Assembly: GCF_016406125.1 (NCBI RefSeq)
Contig: NZ_CP066339.1
Location: 4,588,001 to 4,652,000 of the forward strand
Reading direction: 5' to 3'
DNA length: 64,000 nucleotides
Source of the DNA: Alicyclobacillus sp. SO9
GTDB taxonomy: Bacteria; Bacillota; Bacilli; Alicyclobacillales; Alicyclobacillaceae
Below are positions 8,631-18,757 of the stretch, in pieces. Under the pieces are notes generated by a model. The model made no database searches, was not told the DNA's origin, and saw nothing but the letters and a program-made list of their open reading frames with translations. Both the position numbers and the translations under genes were made by a program. How positions within the stretch are numbered: position 1 is the stretch's first letter; each line of letters starts with the position of its first letter.

Positions 8631-8948
8631 TCTCTATCCACCTCCTATCTTCTACCCTATACGATACCCTTGTTAGGTATATTTTTAAAGGCATAGATGT
8701 GAACCTTTTGTTAACTCGATACACTTCAGAGTTCATACACTTCGATGCTTCATCCATTTCACTGAAAAGAACTGTAAGATGATAGCACGATTTGAGCCAA
8801 TACCCTTGTTGTGATAAATAATTATCTTAATGGACAAAATTAAGATCAGGGGCAAGCACGAGCTTACCGCTTAGATATATGTGGTGCCCAGAGTGTCACG
8901 GAAACTAGTCCATCTTTACTAAATTTATTACCAACGCTTGACGAACCA
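8631..8948. other. Divergent intergenic region between SHOCT gene and csoR
   Basis: No gene is seen. The region separates the minus-strand metal-binding genes from the copper operon and ends at the CsoR operator. Confidence 0.4.
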
Positions 8949-8964
8949 TACCATACGGGGGTAT
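8949..8964 (+). promoter_or_regulatory. CsoR operator of the copper operon
   Basis: TACCATACGGGGGTAT matches the copper operator I recall for Bacillus copZA (TACCCTACGGGGGTAT) with one mismatch. It lies 44 nt upstream of the csoR start, where Cu(I)-free CsoR would block transcription. Confidence 0.75.
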
Positions 8965-9007
8965 TATCCGGGTATACGACAAATCCTTTTGAAACGAGGG
9001 GTTCGCC

Positions 9008-9301
9008 TTGATTACTGAACAATGTACCCACAGCTACGGCACGCAGCAACCTGACTTACTCCGGAGATTACGACGTTGTGAAGGTCAAATCCGAGGAATT
9101 CACAAGATGGTGGAAGATGGTCGCTATTGCGTCGATATTCTTGTTCAAATTGCGGCTGTAAAGAGTGCACTTCAGCAAGTCGGGCTCTCTCTTCTTGACT
9201 CCCATACAAGAGGATGTGTTGCGGATGCGATTGCAGTACAAGATGGTGAGGAGAAAATTGATGAACTCATGGGAGTGATTCGTCAGTTCACGAAATCGTG
9301 A
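9008..9301 (+). CDS. csoR: Copper-sensing repressor CsoR
   Basis: The 97-residue DUF156 protein retains all Cu(I) ligands: Cys in GRYCVD, then His and Cys in DSHTRGCV. It starts at TTG 9008 with GAGGGG upstream. CsoR tetramers release DNA when Cu(I) binds. The operator at 8949 and copA 27 nt downstream make this a self-regulated csoR-copA operon. A second canonical csoR lies at 42874. Confidence 0.92.
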   Translation: MITEQCTHSYGTQQPDLLRRLRRCEGQIRGIHKMVEDGRYCVDILVQIAAVKSALQQVGLSLLDSHTRGCVADAIAVQDGEEKIDELMGVIRQFTKS

Positions 9302-9328
9302 ACCTATAAATTAAGGAGATGATTTTCC

Positions 9329-11704
9329 ATGCCAGAAGTCGCTGAATATACAGTTCCAGTTGAAGGCATGACCTGTGCATCCTGTTCGGCCAGAATCGAG
9401 AAGAATGTTTCAAAGCTTCCTGGTGTCAAGGAAATCAACGTCAATCTGGCTTCAGAACGGGCTCGAGTGGTTTTGGACGCAGCAACCACTTGGGAGCAAG
9501 TCGTGGAACGTATTGAAAAAACCGGGTATACCGTTCCGACGCGAGAAGTCGAACTTAATATTGAAGGAATGACCTGTGCGTCGTGTGTGGCACGAATCGA
9601 GAAAGTAGTGGGCAGACTCGATGCCGTAAAGTCTGTACATGTCAACCTGGCTTCAGAAAAAGCCCACATTGAATACGTGCCAGGGATTATCCAGGATGAA
9701 GACCTCCTCAAGGCAGTGGAGAAAGCCGGCTATAGTGCAACATTTGCCTCGCAAACCGCGGCAGAAGATGAAAAGCTGCGAAAGCAAAGGCAATACAAAA
9801 AGGAAGTCATAACGTTTTGGGGTGGTGTCATACTTACACTGCCGCTGGTCATTCAGTTATTCTATGAACTGTTTGGCGGTCAAGCGTTTATGCCGAACTG
9901 GGTCAGTTGGCTTTTAGCAACCCCCGTTGAATTTTATGTCGGCTGGCGTTTTTACATTGGCGCGTACCACTCCTTACGGGGCGGCGCTGCGAACATGGAT
10001 GTGCTCGTCGCTCTTGGAACTGGCGTCGCATACTTTTACTCAGTTGTACTCATGCTTTTGGGGTCATCAAATATCTACTTCGATACCTCAGCTACCGTTG
10101 TCACATTGATTTATATGGGGAAACTGCTCGAAACGAAGGCCAAAGCGAAATCCAGCTCTGCCGTGGAGTCCCTTGCCAAGCTGGGGGCGAAAGTAGCACA
10201 CGTCATTCGGGACGGAAATGAAGCAGACGTCCCCGTGGAGGAGTTGCAAGTCGACGACGTGGTCCGTGTTCGTCCTGGCGAAAAAATCCCAACCGATGGG
10301 GTTGTTCTTGAAGGGACTTCAGCCGTCGATGAATCCTTCTTAACAGGTGAATCCATGCCTGTAGAAAAGGCAGTAGGTGACACCGTGGTTGGGGCTGCTG
10401 TCAACCAAACCAGTGCTTTCATGATGAAAGTAACCAAGGTTGGTGCAGACACCGCCTTGTCTCAAGTCATTCGTCTCGTCGACCAGGCACAAGGTTCAAA
10501 GGCACCTGTACAACGACTTGCTGACCAGATATCTGGCATTTTTGTCCCCATCGTGCTTGGCATTTCTCTGGTGACCTTGCTGGCATGGGGGCTCATTACC
10601 GGAAATTGGTCTCACGCCCTCTTTGCCGCCGTTGCGGTGCTGGTCATTGCCTGCCCCTGCTCCCTTGGCTTGGCTACTCCAACTGCCATTATGGTTGGGA
10701 CGGGTCTCGGCGCAGAATCCGGCATTCTAATTAAAGGCGGAGAGCACCTAGAACAAGCGCACAAAGTCAACACAGTCGTCTTTGACAAGACAGGGACCAT
10801 CACGTCAGGAAAACCAGCAGTGACAGATGTCTGGACTACCGATGTATCTACAGAAGAACTCATCGCCAGTGCCGCAGCCCTTGAATCGCAAAGTGAGCAT
10901 CCCCTCGGAGCAGCTGTAGTAACGTATGCCAAAGATAAAAAGTTTACGATAAATACTGCAGTAAACGTGAAGGCCATTCCTGGGAAAGGCATTGAAGGGA
11001 CCGTAGGGGAGCAAACCATCCGCATCGGGAATCGGCGGTGGCTTGAGGAGACTGGGATTCACGAGTTTCCTGATGAAGTACTGAACAACTACGAAAATGC
11101 AGCCAAGACAGCCATTCTGGTGGCATCGTCGGAAAAACTCCTCGGTGTTCTTGCCATAGCAGACACCATCAAGCAGGATGCCAAGCAAACTGTAGATGAA
11201 CTCAAAGGACTCGGTATTGATGTATGGATGATTACCGGAGACAACGAACGGACAGCGTCTGCTGTGGCTGCACAAGTCGGTATCGACCATGTCATTGCAG
11301 GTGTGTTACCTGCCGATAAAGCCAGCAAGGTCGATGAACTTCGGAAAGGCGGCAAAATTGTAGCGATGGTTGGCGATGGCATCAACGATGCACCGGCCTT
11401 GGCAACCGCGGACATTGGAATTGCCATGGGGACAGGTGCAGACGTCGCGCTTGAAGCTGCTGATATTGCCCTCATGCACGGGAGTACTCAGGGCGTCGCA
11501 GATGCGATTAAGCTATCCAAGTCAACCATGAGAAAGATTCGTCAGAATCTGTTCTGGGCCTTCTTTTACAACGTACTTGGAATTCCGCTGGCTGCCTTTG
11601 GCATATTGAGTCCAATTATTGCAGGGGCTGCGATGGCCTTTAGTTCGGTCAGCGTTGTTTCAAACAGTTTGATACTGAAACGGCTAAAACTCGGTACATC
11701 ATAA
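9329..11704 (+). CDS. copA: Cu(+)-exporting P1B-type ATPase
   Basis: The 791-residue protein has two N-terminal heavy-metal-associated domains (GMTCASC at residues 13-19 and 80-86), eight expected membrane helices, the CPC transport motif (ACPCSLG, about residue 440), the phosphorylated Asp in DKTGT (about 486), the SEHPLG nucleotide-binding motif and [10 protein letters not shown] (about 681). It pumps Cu(I) out of the cytosol. ATG 9329 has AAGGAG upstream. It is co-transcribed with csoR. Confidence 0.96.
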   Translation: MPEVAEYTVPVEGMTCASCSARIEKNVSKLPGVKEINVNLASERARVVLDAATTWEQVVERIEKTGYTVPTREVELNIEGMTCASCVARIEKVVGRLDAVKSVHVNLASEKAHIEYVPGIIQDEDLLKAVEKAGYSATFASQTAAEDEKLRKQRQYKKEVITFWGGVILTLPLVIQLFYELFGGQAFMPNWVSWLLATPVEFYVGWRFYIGAYHSLRGGAANMDVLVALGTGVAYFYSVVLMLLGSSNIYFDTSATVVTLIYMGKLLETKAKAKSSSAVESLAKLGAKVAHVIRDGNEADVPVEELQVDDVVRVRPGEKIPTDGVVLEGTSAVDESFLTGESMPVEKAVGDTVVGAAVNQTSAFMMKVTKVGADTALSQVIRLVDQAQGSKAPVQRLADQISGIFVPIVLGISLVTLLAWGLITGNWSHALFAAVAVLVIACPCSLGLATPTAIMVGTGLGAESGILIKGGEHLEQAHKVNTVVFDKTGTITSGKPAVTDVWTTDVSTEELIASAAALESQSEHPLGAAVVTYAKDKKFTINTAVNVKAIPGKGIEGTVGEQTIRIGNRRWLEETGIHEFPDEVLNNYENAAKTAILVASSEKLLGVLAIADTIKQDAKQTVDELKGLGIDVWMITGDNERTASAVAAQVGIDHVIAGVLPADKASKVDELRKGGKIVAMVGDGINDAPALATADIGIAMGTGADVALEAADIALMHGSTQGVADAIKLSKSTMRKIRQNLFWAFFYNVLGIPLAAFGILSPIIAGAAMAFSSVSVVSNSLILKRLKLGTS

Positions 11705-11813
11705 ACAACCGAGACTTAGAATGAACCATATTGTAGCCGTTCCGCCAATTCGGTTTAGCAAGCGCCGACAAACAGCGTGAGCGGCTACACCGTACAGGGA
11801 GGATATAAGCTGC

Positions 11814-12476
11814 GTGGAGAAATACTATAGATATGAAAGCACATACTCATCTGCATATATGAGCAGAGTTTACGGATGGATGTTCTTAGCGCTTTTGACA
11901 ACAGCAACAATGTCGCTTGCGACCATCGAGTTTCCGCCGTTGGCTGCAATTGCTACACATGGTTTTTGGTTTTTGTTCATCGCAGAACTCGGGATTGTCT
12001 ATTGGCTGTCAGCCCGTGTCACAAAAATGAAACCGGAAACGGCCATAACCTGGTTTTTAGCGTATTCGGTACTCAATGGCATTGTCCTGACGCCCATCGT
12101 GTTTGCCTATACAGGCAGCACTGTCGCGTTAGCATTTGGTGTATCTGCGTTGTCGTTCGGCGTCATGAGCATTTACGGGACACTTACCAAGACAGATCTA
12201 AGCCGCTTCGGTCATATTGCCGTTCTGGGGCTGATCGGTATTCTCATTGCGTCGTTCATGAATTTCTTCCTACATTCACAAACAGTAAACTGGGTGATTT
12301 CTTACCTAGGTGTGGTTATCTTCACCATTCTCACCGCCTGGGATACACAGAGAATCAAAAATAATCCGATGTATCAACGGTATACAGTGATTGGAGCATT
12401 GACACTATACCTTGATTTCATCAACATTTTTCTCTTTCTTCTCTCGATCTTTGGCGGTGGAGTTAGGCGCAGATAG
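11814..12476 (+). CDS. Bax inhibitor-1/YccA-family membrane protein
   Basis: The 220-residue protein has seven hydrophobic helices and BI-1 family signatures (YGWMFLALL near the N-terminus, TAWDTQRIK near residue 182, ending in a LYLDFINIFLFLL segment). Bacterial members act as pH-sensitive calcium channels or interact with membrane proteases. The start is GTG 11814 with GGAGG upstream. Placement after copA may reflect read-through, but 109 nt separate them. Confidence 0.88.
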   Translation: MEKYYRYESTYSSAYMSRVYGWMFLALLTTATMSLATIEFPPLAAIATHGFWFLFIAELGIVYWLSARVTKMKPETAITWFLAYSVLNGIVLTPIVFAYTGSTVALAFGVSALSFGVMSIYGTLTKTDLSRFGHIAVLGLIGILIASFMNFFLHSQTVNWVISYLGVVIFTILTAWDTQRIKNNPMYQRYTVIGALTLYLDFINIFLFLLSIFGGGVRRR

Positions 12477-12492
12477 TAAATCCGTACTCGAT

Positions 12493-12541
12493 ACAGCGTG
12501 GCGTTCCGCATAGATTATTTTATGCCGAACAGCTACGCTGT
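12493..12541. repeat. Extended imperfect hairpin after the BI-1 gene
   Basis: Nested pairings ACAGCGT/ACGCTGT, GTTC/GAAC and GCATA/TATGC fold into one long stem-loop 17 nt past the BI-1 stop. There is no T-tract. It probably marks the transcript end. Confidence 0.45.
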
Positions 12542-12697
12542 GATGCCCCGCAACGTTTTACATTTCCATCTCAATTCACCTTCGTACCCTTTATGTTTCC
12601 TCTTTAAAACATTAAGCTATTTTATTACCGTCAAATTATATGAGCGTTTTACAGATTTCTGAGCCCTTGTGGGGCAAGCGATAGCAGAGTATAAAAG

Positions 12698-13323
12698 ATG
12701 GCCCCAATTTTCGAGAAGATTTCAAGCGACCAAACCCAAATCTCCGAAGGAGAGAAGTCCCACTTGTATCTTCCCCAAAAGTCTCTCTTTTTCTTTGAAT
12801 CTTGGCTAGAAATTGAACCCAGCGAGCGGTTGGAACTGTTCTTTTCAGCCTTGGACCTTCACCCTTATGCAGCTAAGCTGAAAAGTTCGTCACCCTAGGG
12901 GTCGAAAACCTATCAATCGTGAAGCGAGCTTGCGAGCCGTACTGGCGGTACCATCGGAAGGTATCTCAACCTTTACAGGATTGCACAATCGGTTAGATAC
13001 GGACTTGCAATTCAGTTACCAGTGTGGATTCCGGCTTGATGAAAATGCGCCGTCTGTGTCTACGCTGAGCCGCGTGTTTGGGGCTATTTCGAAATTAGGG
13101 CTTGCCGAAACGCTCTTTGTTGATCTGGTCAGTCAATGTAAAGAAGCGGGCATCATTGATGGCAGTCATCTTGCCATCGACAGTACAGCCATCAAAGCCT
13201 TTGAAAAGAAACAGCCGAAACAAAAGAGCCAGGAAACCGGTAATACGGACTGGGGTGCAAATTCGGATACGTTTGGAAACAAGCTCACTTGGTTTGGTTA
13301 CAAAAATTCATCTTGCCGTCGAT
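12698..13323 (+). pseudogene. 5' part of a decayed DDE transposase gene (DUF772-type)
   Basis: Translated fragments read as one transposase: an N-terminal piece from ATG 12698 ending at a stop near 12896, then in another frame RKPINREASLRAVLA, GISTFTGLHNRLDTDLQF and the first catalytic Asp region (AIDSTAIKAFEKK). There is a frameshift at about 12890-12905. A second lies at an A5 run near 13302: removing one A restores GYKIHLAVD. The gene then runs into the IS21 insertion at 13324. The 3' part resumes at 19671. Confidence 0.8.
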
Positions 13324-13328
13324 TGCAT

Positions 13329-13443
13329 ATTCCGGAATCTCTTGGACGGGCATTCCGGTAAGTCTTGGACGTCAATTCCGAAAACTCTCGGCCACCTATT
13401 CCAATAACTCTTGGACACCCTTTCCGAAAAGTCTTGGACAGGC
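13329..13443 (+). repeat. Five tandem 23-bp repeats at the IS21 left end
   Basis: ATTCCGG-like starts recur at 13329, 13352, 13375, 13398 and 13421 (exact 23-bp period), each unit holding TCTTGGAC. Such multiple terminal repeats are transposase binding sites in IS21-family elements. Confidence 0.85.
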
Positions 13444-13587
13444 AACATGCTAGTTCAGGTACTCCTTACTTCATTTCTCAAATTCGTCTGTGTGGCGACC
13501 AAACAAAAGCAGGGAATTTGCCCCTTTTGTCGGATCTTGTTGTATTCCGCGAAAGGAGGCAATGTCTTGGCTGAATGGAGGTTGCCC

Positions 13588-14327
13588 ATGCCAAAGCTAA
13601 AAGAAATATTACGTCTGTTTCATGAAGGGGGTTTGAGCCGTCGAGCTATTGCGGCGAGTCTCGACATTTCACGCAGCACCGTAACCAATGTTCTAACGCG
13701 TGCTGAGACTGCCGGGGTCGGCTGGCCGTTGTCTACGGAGTTGGAAGACGAGTCAAAACTCGAGTCTGCGCTGTACCCCGCTGTCACGGGGCGGCCACGG
13801 AAAATTGTCGAACCGGACTGGAATTACGTGCATCAGGAACTTCGCAGAAAAGGCGTTACGCTACAGCTATTGTGGATCGAGTACAAGCAGGAACACCAAG
13901 ACGGATACCAGTACAGCCAATTCTGTGAGCACTATCGCCAATGGAAAAAGAAGCTGGATGTGTCCATGCGTCAGAAGCACCGTGGTGGTGAAAAGATGTT
14001 TGTGGATTACGCGGGGCAAACGGTATCAATCATCGACCCAGAAACAGGGGAGGTCCGTGAGGCGCAAATCTTCGTGGCAGTGCTTGGAGCCAGTAGTTAC
14101 ACATACGCCGAAGGACAATGGTCCCAGGGACTTGGAGATTTCATTGGCGGACACGTGAACGCCTTTGAGTACTTCGGTGGCGTTCCCGAACTCGTTGTTC
14201 CAGATAATCTGAGATCAGCAGTGAGGAAGGCAGATCGCTATGAACCCTCAATGAATCGGACCTTCGCAGAAATGGCGCGACACTATGGGTGTGCTGTTAT
14301 GCCAGCAAGACCGTACAGACCAAAAGA
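13588..14327 (+). pseudogene. istA: istA transposase, 5' part (split by RIT element)
   Basis: The reading frame gives an N-terminal HTH (LSRRAIAASLDISRSTVTNV) and the start of the DDE integrase core (FVDYAGQTV and VPDNLRSAV), as in IS21 IstA. ATG 13588 has GGAGG 6 nt upstream; TTG 13567 also has a good ribosome site. The frame is cut after codons reading RPYRPKD by the RIT insertion at about 14322-14328 and continues at 17878. The split protein cannot be made whole. Confidence 0.88.
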
Positions 14328-14350
14328 TTATCCCGACAATTTGGTTATCC
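14322..14350 (+). repeat. RIT left terminal inverted repeat
   Basis: This 29-nt end contains GATTATCCCGAC. It matches the complement of 17823-17851 except at three positions. Confidence 0.8.
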
Positions 14351-14504
14351 TGAATTCGTCACGGAAAGGGTATCGCTACGAATTTATCGTGAGCAAAAAC
14401 TTCGGGATAACTAAAATTTATTCAAATGACTGATCTTCGAATCGACCACCCATACTGATGACACCGGGGGCTATTTCCGGAAATAAGAGTTGGGGGTCAA
14501 GTCC

Positions 14505-15755
14505 ATGGAACGATTAACGCTTCAAGAATTGATCGTGAGAACGAGAGACGGCATTAGACCGATGCATCACAGTCAGTCCACAGTTTGGCAGTATGAATAC
14601 AGTTGGAGAAAACTTTGTGATTATTTCTCTAAACACGGAGTATCATCTTTCTCCGAGAAATTGGCTCAGCAGTTCATCATAGAAATCCGCAAACAGTATG
14701 AAACAGGGGCAATAAAGAGATGGAAATTTAAACTTTTTCGAAAGGCGACTTCGCTGTTAGGGGAGTACCATCAGACTGGATGTGTAACTTGGAGACACGC
14801 TCCGAAGTGGGACAGTGGAGGACTAAAAAGCGCTTCACTCATTACCATTATGGATGACTACACCCGGTATTTGAAAAAACAAGACTACGGCGGCGGAACG
14901 ATTGGCCTTTACAAGACCGTGTGTAACCAGTTTCTTATGTACCTAGAACAGGAGAGCCACCACGATCTCTCCCAACTAACGCTGAGAGACGTAAGTCGAT
15001 TCATTCCGTTTGCTTCAGCCCTGTATCAGTCTACAAGCATGAGGACTGTCTTGTCATCTCTTCGATGTTTTCTCCGATACGCGGACCACATGCATCTGAC
15101 CCATTCCGATTTGGCATACGCTGTTCCCAGTAGCTCGGCAAGGAAGACGCAGACCGTTCCAACGATAACGTCAGAGGAAGAGCAGAGACTGCTTGCTAGG
15201 ATTGACCGGGGTACTCCCGTTGGTATGAGAAACTACGCAATTGTGCTACTAGCCTTGCGACTGGGCCTCCGGTCGATAGACATTGTTCAGTTGAAGTTGG
15301 AAAACATTAAATGGGGAACAAACTCGATTGAGATTACTCAGCAGAAAACGGGGCGGCAACTAGCAATTCCGCTACTGGCTGATGTGGGAAACGCCCTGGT
15401 AGATTATCTGCAAAACGGTAGACCCACATCGCAGGATAGTCATGTGTTTCTAAAAAGCGTTGCTCCGTATACCCCACTATCTCCCACCGCTGGCCTCTAT
15501 TCACTGATTAGCAATTGTATGAAGTATGCCGAAGTTAGACAGGCCAAAGACGAAAGAAGGGGTCCGCATGTACTCAGGCATTCTTTGGCGGCTCGCCTCC
15601 TGATTGCCGAGACGCCGCTACCAGTCATTTCCGGCATCCTTGGACATGCTGACAAAGACTCAACGAAAATTTACCTTTCTACTGACTTAGAGCATCTTCG
15701 TGCCTGTGCTCTAGGCACGGCTGGGATTGAAGTTTCAACGGAGGAATTGAAATGA
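14505..15755 (+). CDS. RIT tyrosine recombinase A
   Basis: The 416-residue integrase-family protein has an N-terminal SAM-like DNA-binding domain and a C-terminal catalytic domain with Arg (LRLGLRSIDIV), HxxR (HVLRHSLAARL), GH (LGHADKDST) and the nucleophile Tyr (KIYLSTD). ATG 14505 follows a GGGGG ribosome site. Its stop overlaps the start of recombinase B (ATGA). It is the first of three recombinases that probably act together to move the element. Confidence 0.88.
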   Translation: MERLTLQELIVRTRDGIRPMHHSQSTVWQYEYSWRKLCDYFSKHGVSSFSEKLAQQFIIEIRKQYETGAIKRWKFKLFRKATSLLGEYHQTGCVTWRHAPKWDSGGLKSASLITIMDDYTRYLKKQDYGGGTIGLYKTVCNQFLMYLEQESHHDLSQLTLRDVSRFIPFASALYQSTSMRTVLSSLRCFLRYADHMHLTHSDLAYAVPSSSARKTQTVPTITSEEEQRLLARIDRGTPVGMRNYAIVLLALRLGLRSIDIVQLKLENIKWGTNSIEITQQKTGRQLAIPLLADVGNALVDYLQNGRPTSQDSHVFLKSVAPYTPLSPTAGLYSLISNCMKYAEVRQAKDERRGPHVLRHSLAARLLIAETPLPVISGILGHADKDSTKIYLSTDLEHLRACALGTAGIEVSTEELK

Positions 15756-16714
15756 CCTCTCTGTTTTCAAGTAACTTTAAGAGTCAGCTGGGGGAATTCA
15801 TTCGGCAGAAACATGCAGTGGGTTTCCCATACGAGTCCTCGGAACTAAGACTAAGGGCATTTGACCGCTTTTGTATTAGACATCACCCGCGAGAGACACG
15901 CTTAACGAAAGAAATCGCCATGCACTGGGCGGAGAAACTGCCTAGAGAACATGTGAATACGCTGATTCGTAGAATTACTCCGATCCGTCAATTTGCGAAG
16001 TACCTGAATAGTATCGGGTCTGAGGCCTACGTCATCCCTTCAGGCATTCCGGCGAAGGGCGTTCGTTATGTTCCACATATCTATACAAAGGAAGAACTCA
16101 CAGCCTTCTTCCGTGAATTAGATCATTGCCTGTACAACAGCAATTCGCCAGCGCGTCACTTAGTTGTTTCTGTGATATTTCGCGTATTGTACTGCTGTGG
16201 CCTACGTTCCTCGGAAGTACTTGGGCTAAAAGTTGAGGACGTTGATTTGGTGACAGGTAAACTCTTCATTTGCCAATCAAAAGGCCACAAGGATCGCACA
16301 GTCGTGATGTCGGACGATATTTTGAAGCTCTGCCAAATTTACCACAGCAGAGTTAGTCTCATTTTCACCAATCGAGTTTACTTCTTCCCGAACCATCGCG
16401 GTCATCACTACAACAGACAGTTTCTAGATTTCACATTTCGTGAGTTTTGGACAAAGACCGGTATCGTCTTCACTAACGGAAATCCACCTCGCGTTCATGA
16501 TTTCCGCCACACATTTGCTGTCAATCGATTGAACCAGTGGGTAAAGGAAGAGAAGGATCTTAACGCCTATCTACCTTACCTCTCCATGTATCTTGGCCAC
16601 GAACACCTGACAGATACTGATTACTATCTGCACTTGGTGCCAGAGTTCTTCCCTGTGCTGACATCTGAATCTGACGAACGATTCTCGCAGTTGATACCGG
16701 AGGCTAAGAAATGA
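15752..16714 (+). CDS. RIT tyrosine recombinase B
   Basis: The 320-residue integrase-family protein has catalytic Arg (YCCGLRSSEVLGL), HxxR (HDFRHTFAVNR), GH (LGHEHLTDTD) and Tyr (DYYLHL). It overlaps recombinases A and C by 4 nt each (ATGA), so all three are translationally coupled. Confidence 0.88.
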   Translation: MTSLFSSNFKSQLGEFIRQKHAVGFPYESSELRLRAFDRFCIRHHPRETRLTKEIAMHWAEKLPREHVNTLIRRITPIRQFAKYLNSIGSEAYVIPSGIPAKGVRYVPHIYTKEELTAFFRELDHCLYNSNSPARHLVVSVIFRVLYCCGLRSSEVLGLKVEDVDLVTGKLFICQSKGHKDRTVVMSDDILKLCQIYHSRVSLIFTNRVYFFPNHRGHHYNRQFLDFTFREFWTKTGIVFTNGNPPRVHDFRHTFAVNRLNQWVKEEKDLNAYLPYLSMYLGHEHLTDTDYYLHLVPEFFPVLTSESDERFSQLIPEAKK

Positions 16715-17742
16715 AAATAGATGACCGTTTCTTTAGGCTTGTTCGAGATTTTCTCCTGATTTATCTGCCTAAGAACAGATGCTGCAGCCAAAACACAGTG
16801 AAAGCCTATCGAGACACAATTCACCTTCTGCAAGTTTTTATGAAGGAGCAAAAGCGGGTACCTTTTGCAAAGATCACGTTCGACAGGCTGAACCATGCAC
16901 TTGTCAGTGAGTTTTTAGACTGGCTTCAGACAGAACGAAAGTGCAGGGTATCCACAAGAAACCATCGGCTCGCAGCCCTGAAGTCGTTCTTTAAATATGC
17001 AGCACAGGAAGATGCTTCACTAATGTTTGCGTACGTTGAGCTCGGCAAGGTACCGGTCAAGAGACAGCCTGGTAGGCGTGTGAGTTACATGTCTGAGTCA
17101 GGGTTGGCCGCTCTGCTCCAAGAGCCGGATGAAGGTACCAAACGCGGTATACGTGATAGGTTCTTCATGATTTTTCTCTACGACACGGGTGCCCGGATTC
17201 AGGAAGTCTTAGATCTGCAACTGGGAGATTTGCACCTGAAAGACAGCGTTCCCTGCGTCTACCTCACAGGCAAACGACAAAAGACAAGAGTTGTCCCACT
17301 GTTAAACAAGACACTACAGCATCTGGAGCTGTATCTGCAGCACTTTCATCCGAAAGAGGCATATAGCAGCAACAACAGCTTGTTTTACACGGTCATTAAT
17401 GGCAAGACGGGAAAAATGTCTCCAGACAACGTTGCTAGTTTTTTGAAGCGTTATGGTGCATCTGCGAGGCTCAGGTGTTCGGAGGTTCCCGAGCGGGTGT
17501 ATCCTCATCTCTTTCGGCACACGCGTGCGATGCATCTGTACCAATCTGGAATGCCACTCTCTTACATTAAGGATTTTCTTGGTCATGCCAGCGTCAACAC
17601 CACAGATATCTACGCTTCCGCAGATGTTTCTATGCTGAAAGCTGCTCTTGAGAGAACTTATGTCAATGGAGATATTCGACCCGAGATTCCTGTCTGGGAA
17701 GATAATGAAGAATTGCTGCTTCACCTATGCGGACTGCAGTAG
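16711..17742 (+). CDS. RIT tyrosine recombinase C
   Basis: The 343-residue XerC/D-like recombinase has catalytic Arg (YDTGARIQEVLDL), HxxR (HLFRHTRAMHLY), GH (LGHASVNTTD) and Tyr (IYASAD). It is the last gene of the trio. The frame is intact, so the element may still be active. Confidence 0.88.
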   Translation: MKIDDRFFRLVRDFLLIYLPKNRCCSQNTVKAYRDTIHLLQVFMKEQKRVPFAKITFDRLNHALVSEFLDWLQTERKCRVSTRNHRLAALKSFFKYAAQEDASLMFAYVELGKVPVKRQPGRRVSYMSESGLAALLQEPDEGTKRGIRDRFFMIFLYDTGARIQEVLDLQLGDLHLKDSVPCVYLTGKRQKTRVVPLLNKTLQHLELYLQHFHPKEAYSSNNSLFYTVINGKTGKMSPDNVASFLKRYGASARLRCSEVPERVYPHLFRHTRAMHLYQSGMPLSYIKDFLGHASVNTTDIYASADVSMLKAALERTYVNGDIRPEIPVWEDNEELLLHLCGLQ

Positions 17743-17822
17743 GCATACTTGTTATCCCGAAGTTTTCGTCCAGGAAGGGCTGCCTTGGACACAGTGGGAA
17801 CAGCTTTCGCGTCCATTCTTCG

Positions 17823-17851
17823 GGATAACTACATCGTCGGGATAATCTTTT
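17823..17851 (-). repeat. RIT right terminal inverted repeat
   Basis: The complement matches 14322-14350 at 26 of 29 positions. A further 26 nt lie between it and the istA junction, so the right side is longer than the left. Confidence 0.8.
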
Positions 17852-17877
17852 TTATCCTGAGTTCGGAATAAAAAAGA

Positions 17878-18682
17878 CAAGCCAAAGGCCGAGGTGGGCG
17901 TCAAAATCGTAGAGCAGTGGATTCTCGCGGCGCTCAGAAATAGAAGGTTCTTTAGCCTTGGAGAACTGAACACTGCCATTCGTGACGCGTTGGAAGTGCT
18001 CAACAACAAACCGTTTCAAAAGCTGGAGGGCACGCGCGTATCCCTGTTTGACGCCGTGGATAAGCCGGCCCTCCGAGCCCTACCGACCATCCCCTACGAG
18101 TTTGCCCGTTGGGTTCAGGCCCGTGTAGCTCCAGACTATCATATCGAGGTGGACAAGAACTACTACAGTGTGCCTTACTCGTTGGTTCGAGAGTACGTCA
18201 ATGTACGAATCAGCGAAAAGATTGTTGAGGTGTTTTTGCATGGGAAACGGGTTGCCAGTCACGTTCGGGCTAGGCACAAATATGGGCACATCACAGAACC
18301 GACCCATATGCCCAAGTCCCATCGGGCACACATGGAATGGACGCCGGAGAAGTTTATCGATTGGGGTAAAACCTTCGGTCCATACACAGCGGCGGTGACA
18401 GACCAGATTTTGCTTCGAAAAGCGCATCGTGAACAGGCCTACCGCTCCTGTCGGGGACTACAATCCCTAGCAAAAAAATACGGAAAGGAGCGAATGGAGT
18501 CAGCTTGCGCACATGCCGTTTCTATCAACGCCTGCACCTATCGAAGTGTGAAATCGATCCTTGAAGCCGGCATTGACCAGGTGACATTAGACGTCGATAC
18601 AGACAAGCCCACTCCGCTTCATGAGAATGTTCGTGGAGCTACGTACTACGGCTCTACCTTTGCAACTGAAAAGCCTCACTAG
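17878..18682 (+). pseudogene. istA: istA transposase, 3' part
   Basis: The frame resumes with [21 protein letters not shown], the region of the last catalytic Glu of IstA, and continues through the C-terminal DNA-binding part to TAG at 18682. It is a continuation of 13588-14327 and has no start of its own. Confidence 0.85.
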
Positions 18683-18757
18683 TTCATGTATCATCCGCCG
18701 GTGTCCAGATTCAACGGACGCCGGCAGCTCTATCAAAATGCAGGGAGGAATCTATCA

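Larger units (their letters stand above)
14322..17877 (+). mobile_element. Recombinase-in-trio (RIT) element inside istA
   Basis: Three overlapping tyrosine recombinase genes are framed by inverted repeats (26 of 29 positions match). AAAAGA occurs at both junctions (14322-14327 and 17872-17877), and removing one copy plus the interior restores istA ([10 protein letters not shown]). Subterminal copies of the core GGGATAAC occur at both ends. Three consecutive tyrosine recombinases define RIT elements. Confidence 0.88.

Noticed and set aside
13329-13443. Regular 23-bp repeats that could be read as a short CRISPR array
   Set aside because: Units are contiguous without spacers, mirror the array at the other IS21 end and match multiple terminal repeats of that IS family; no cas genes are present.
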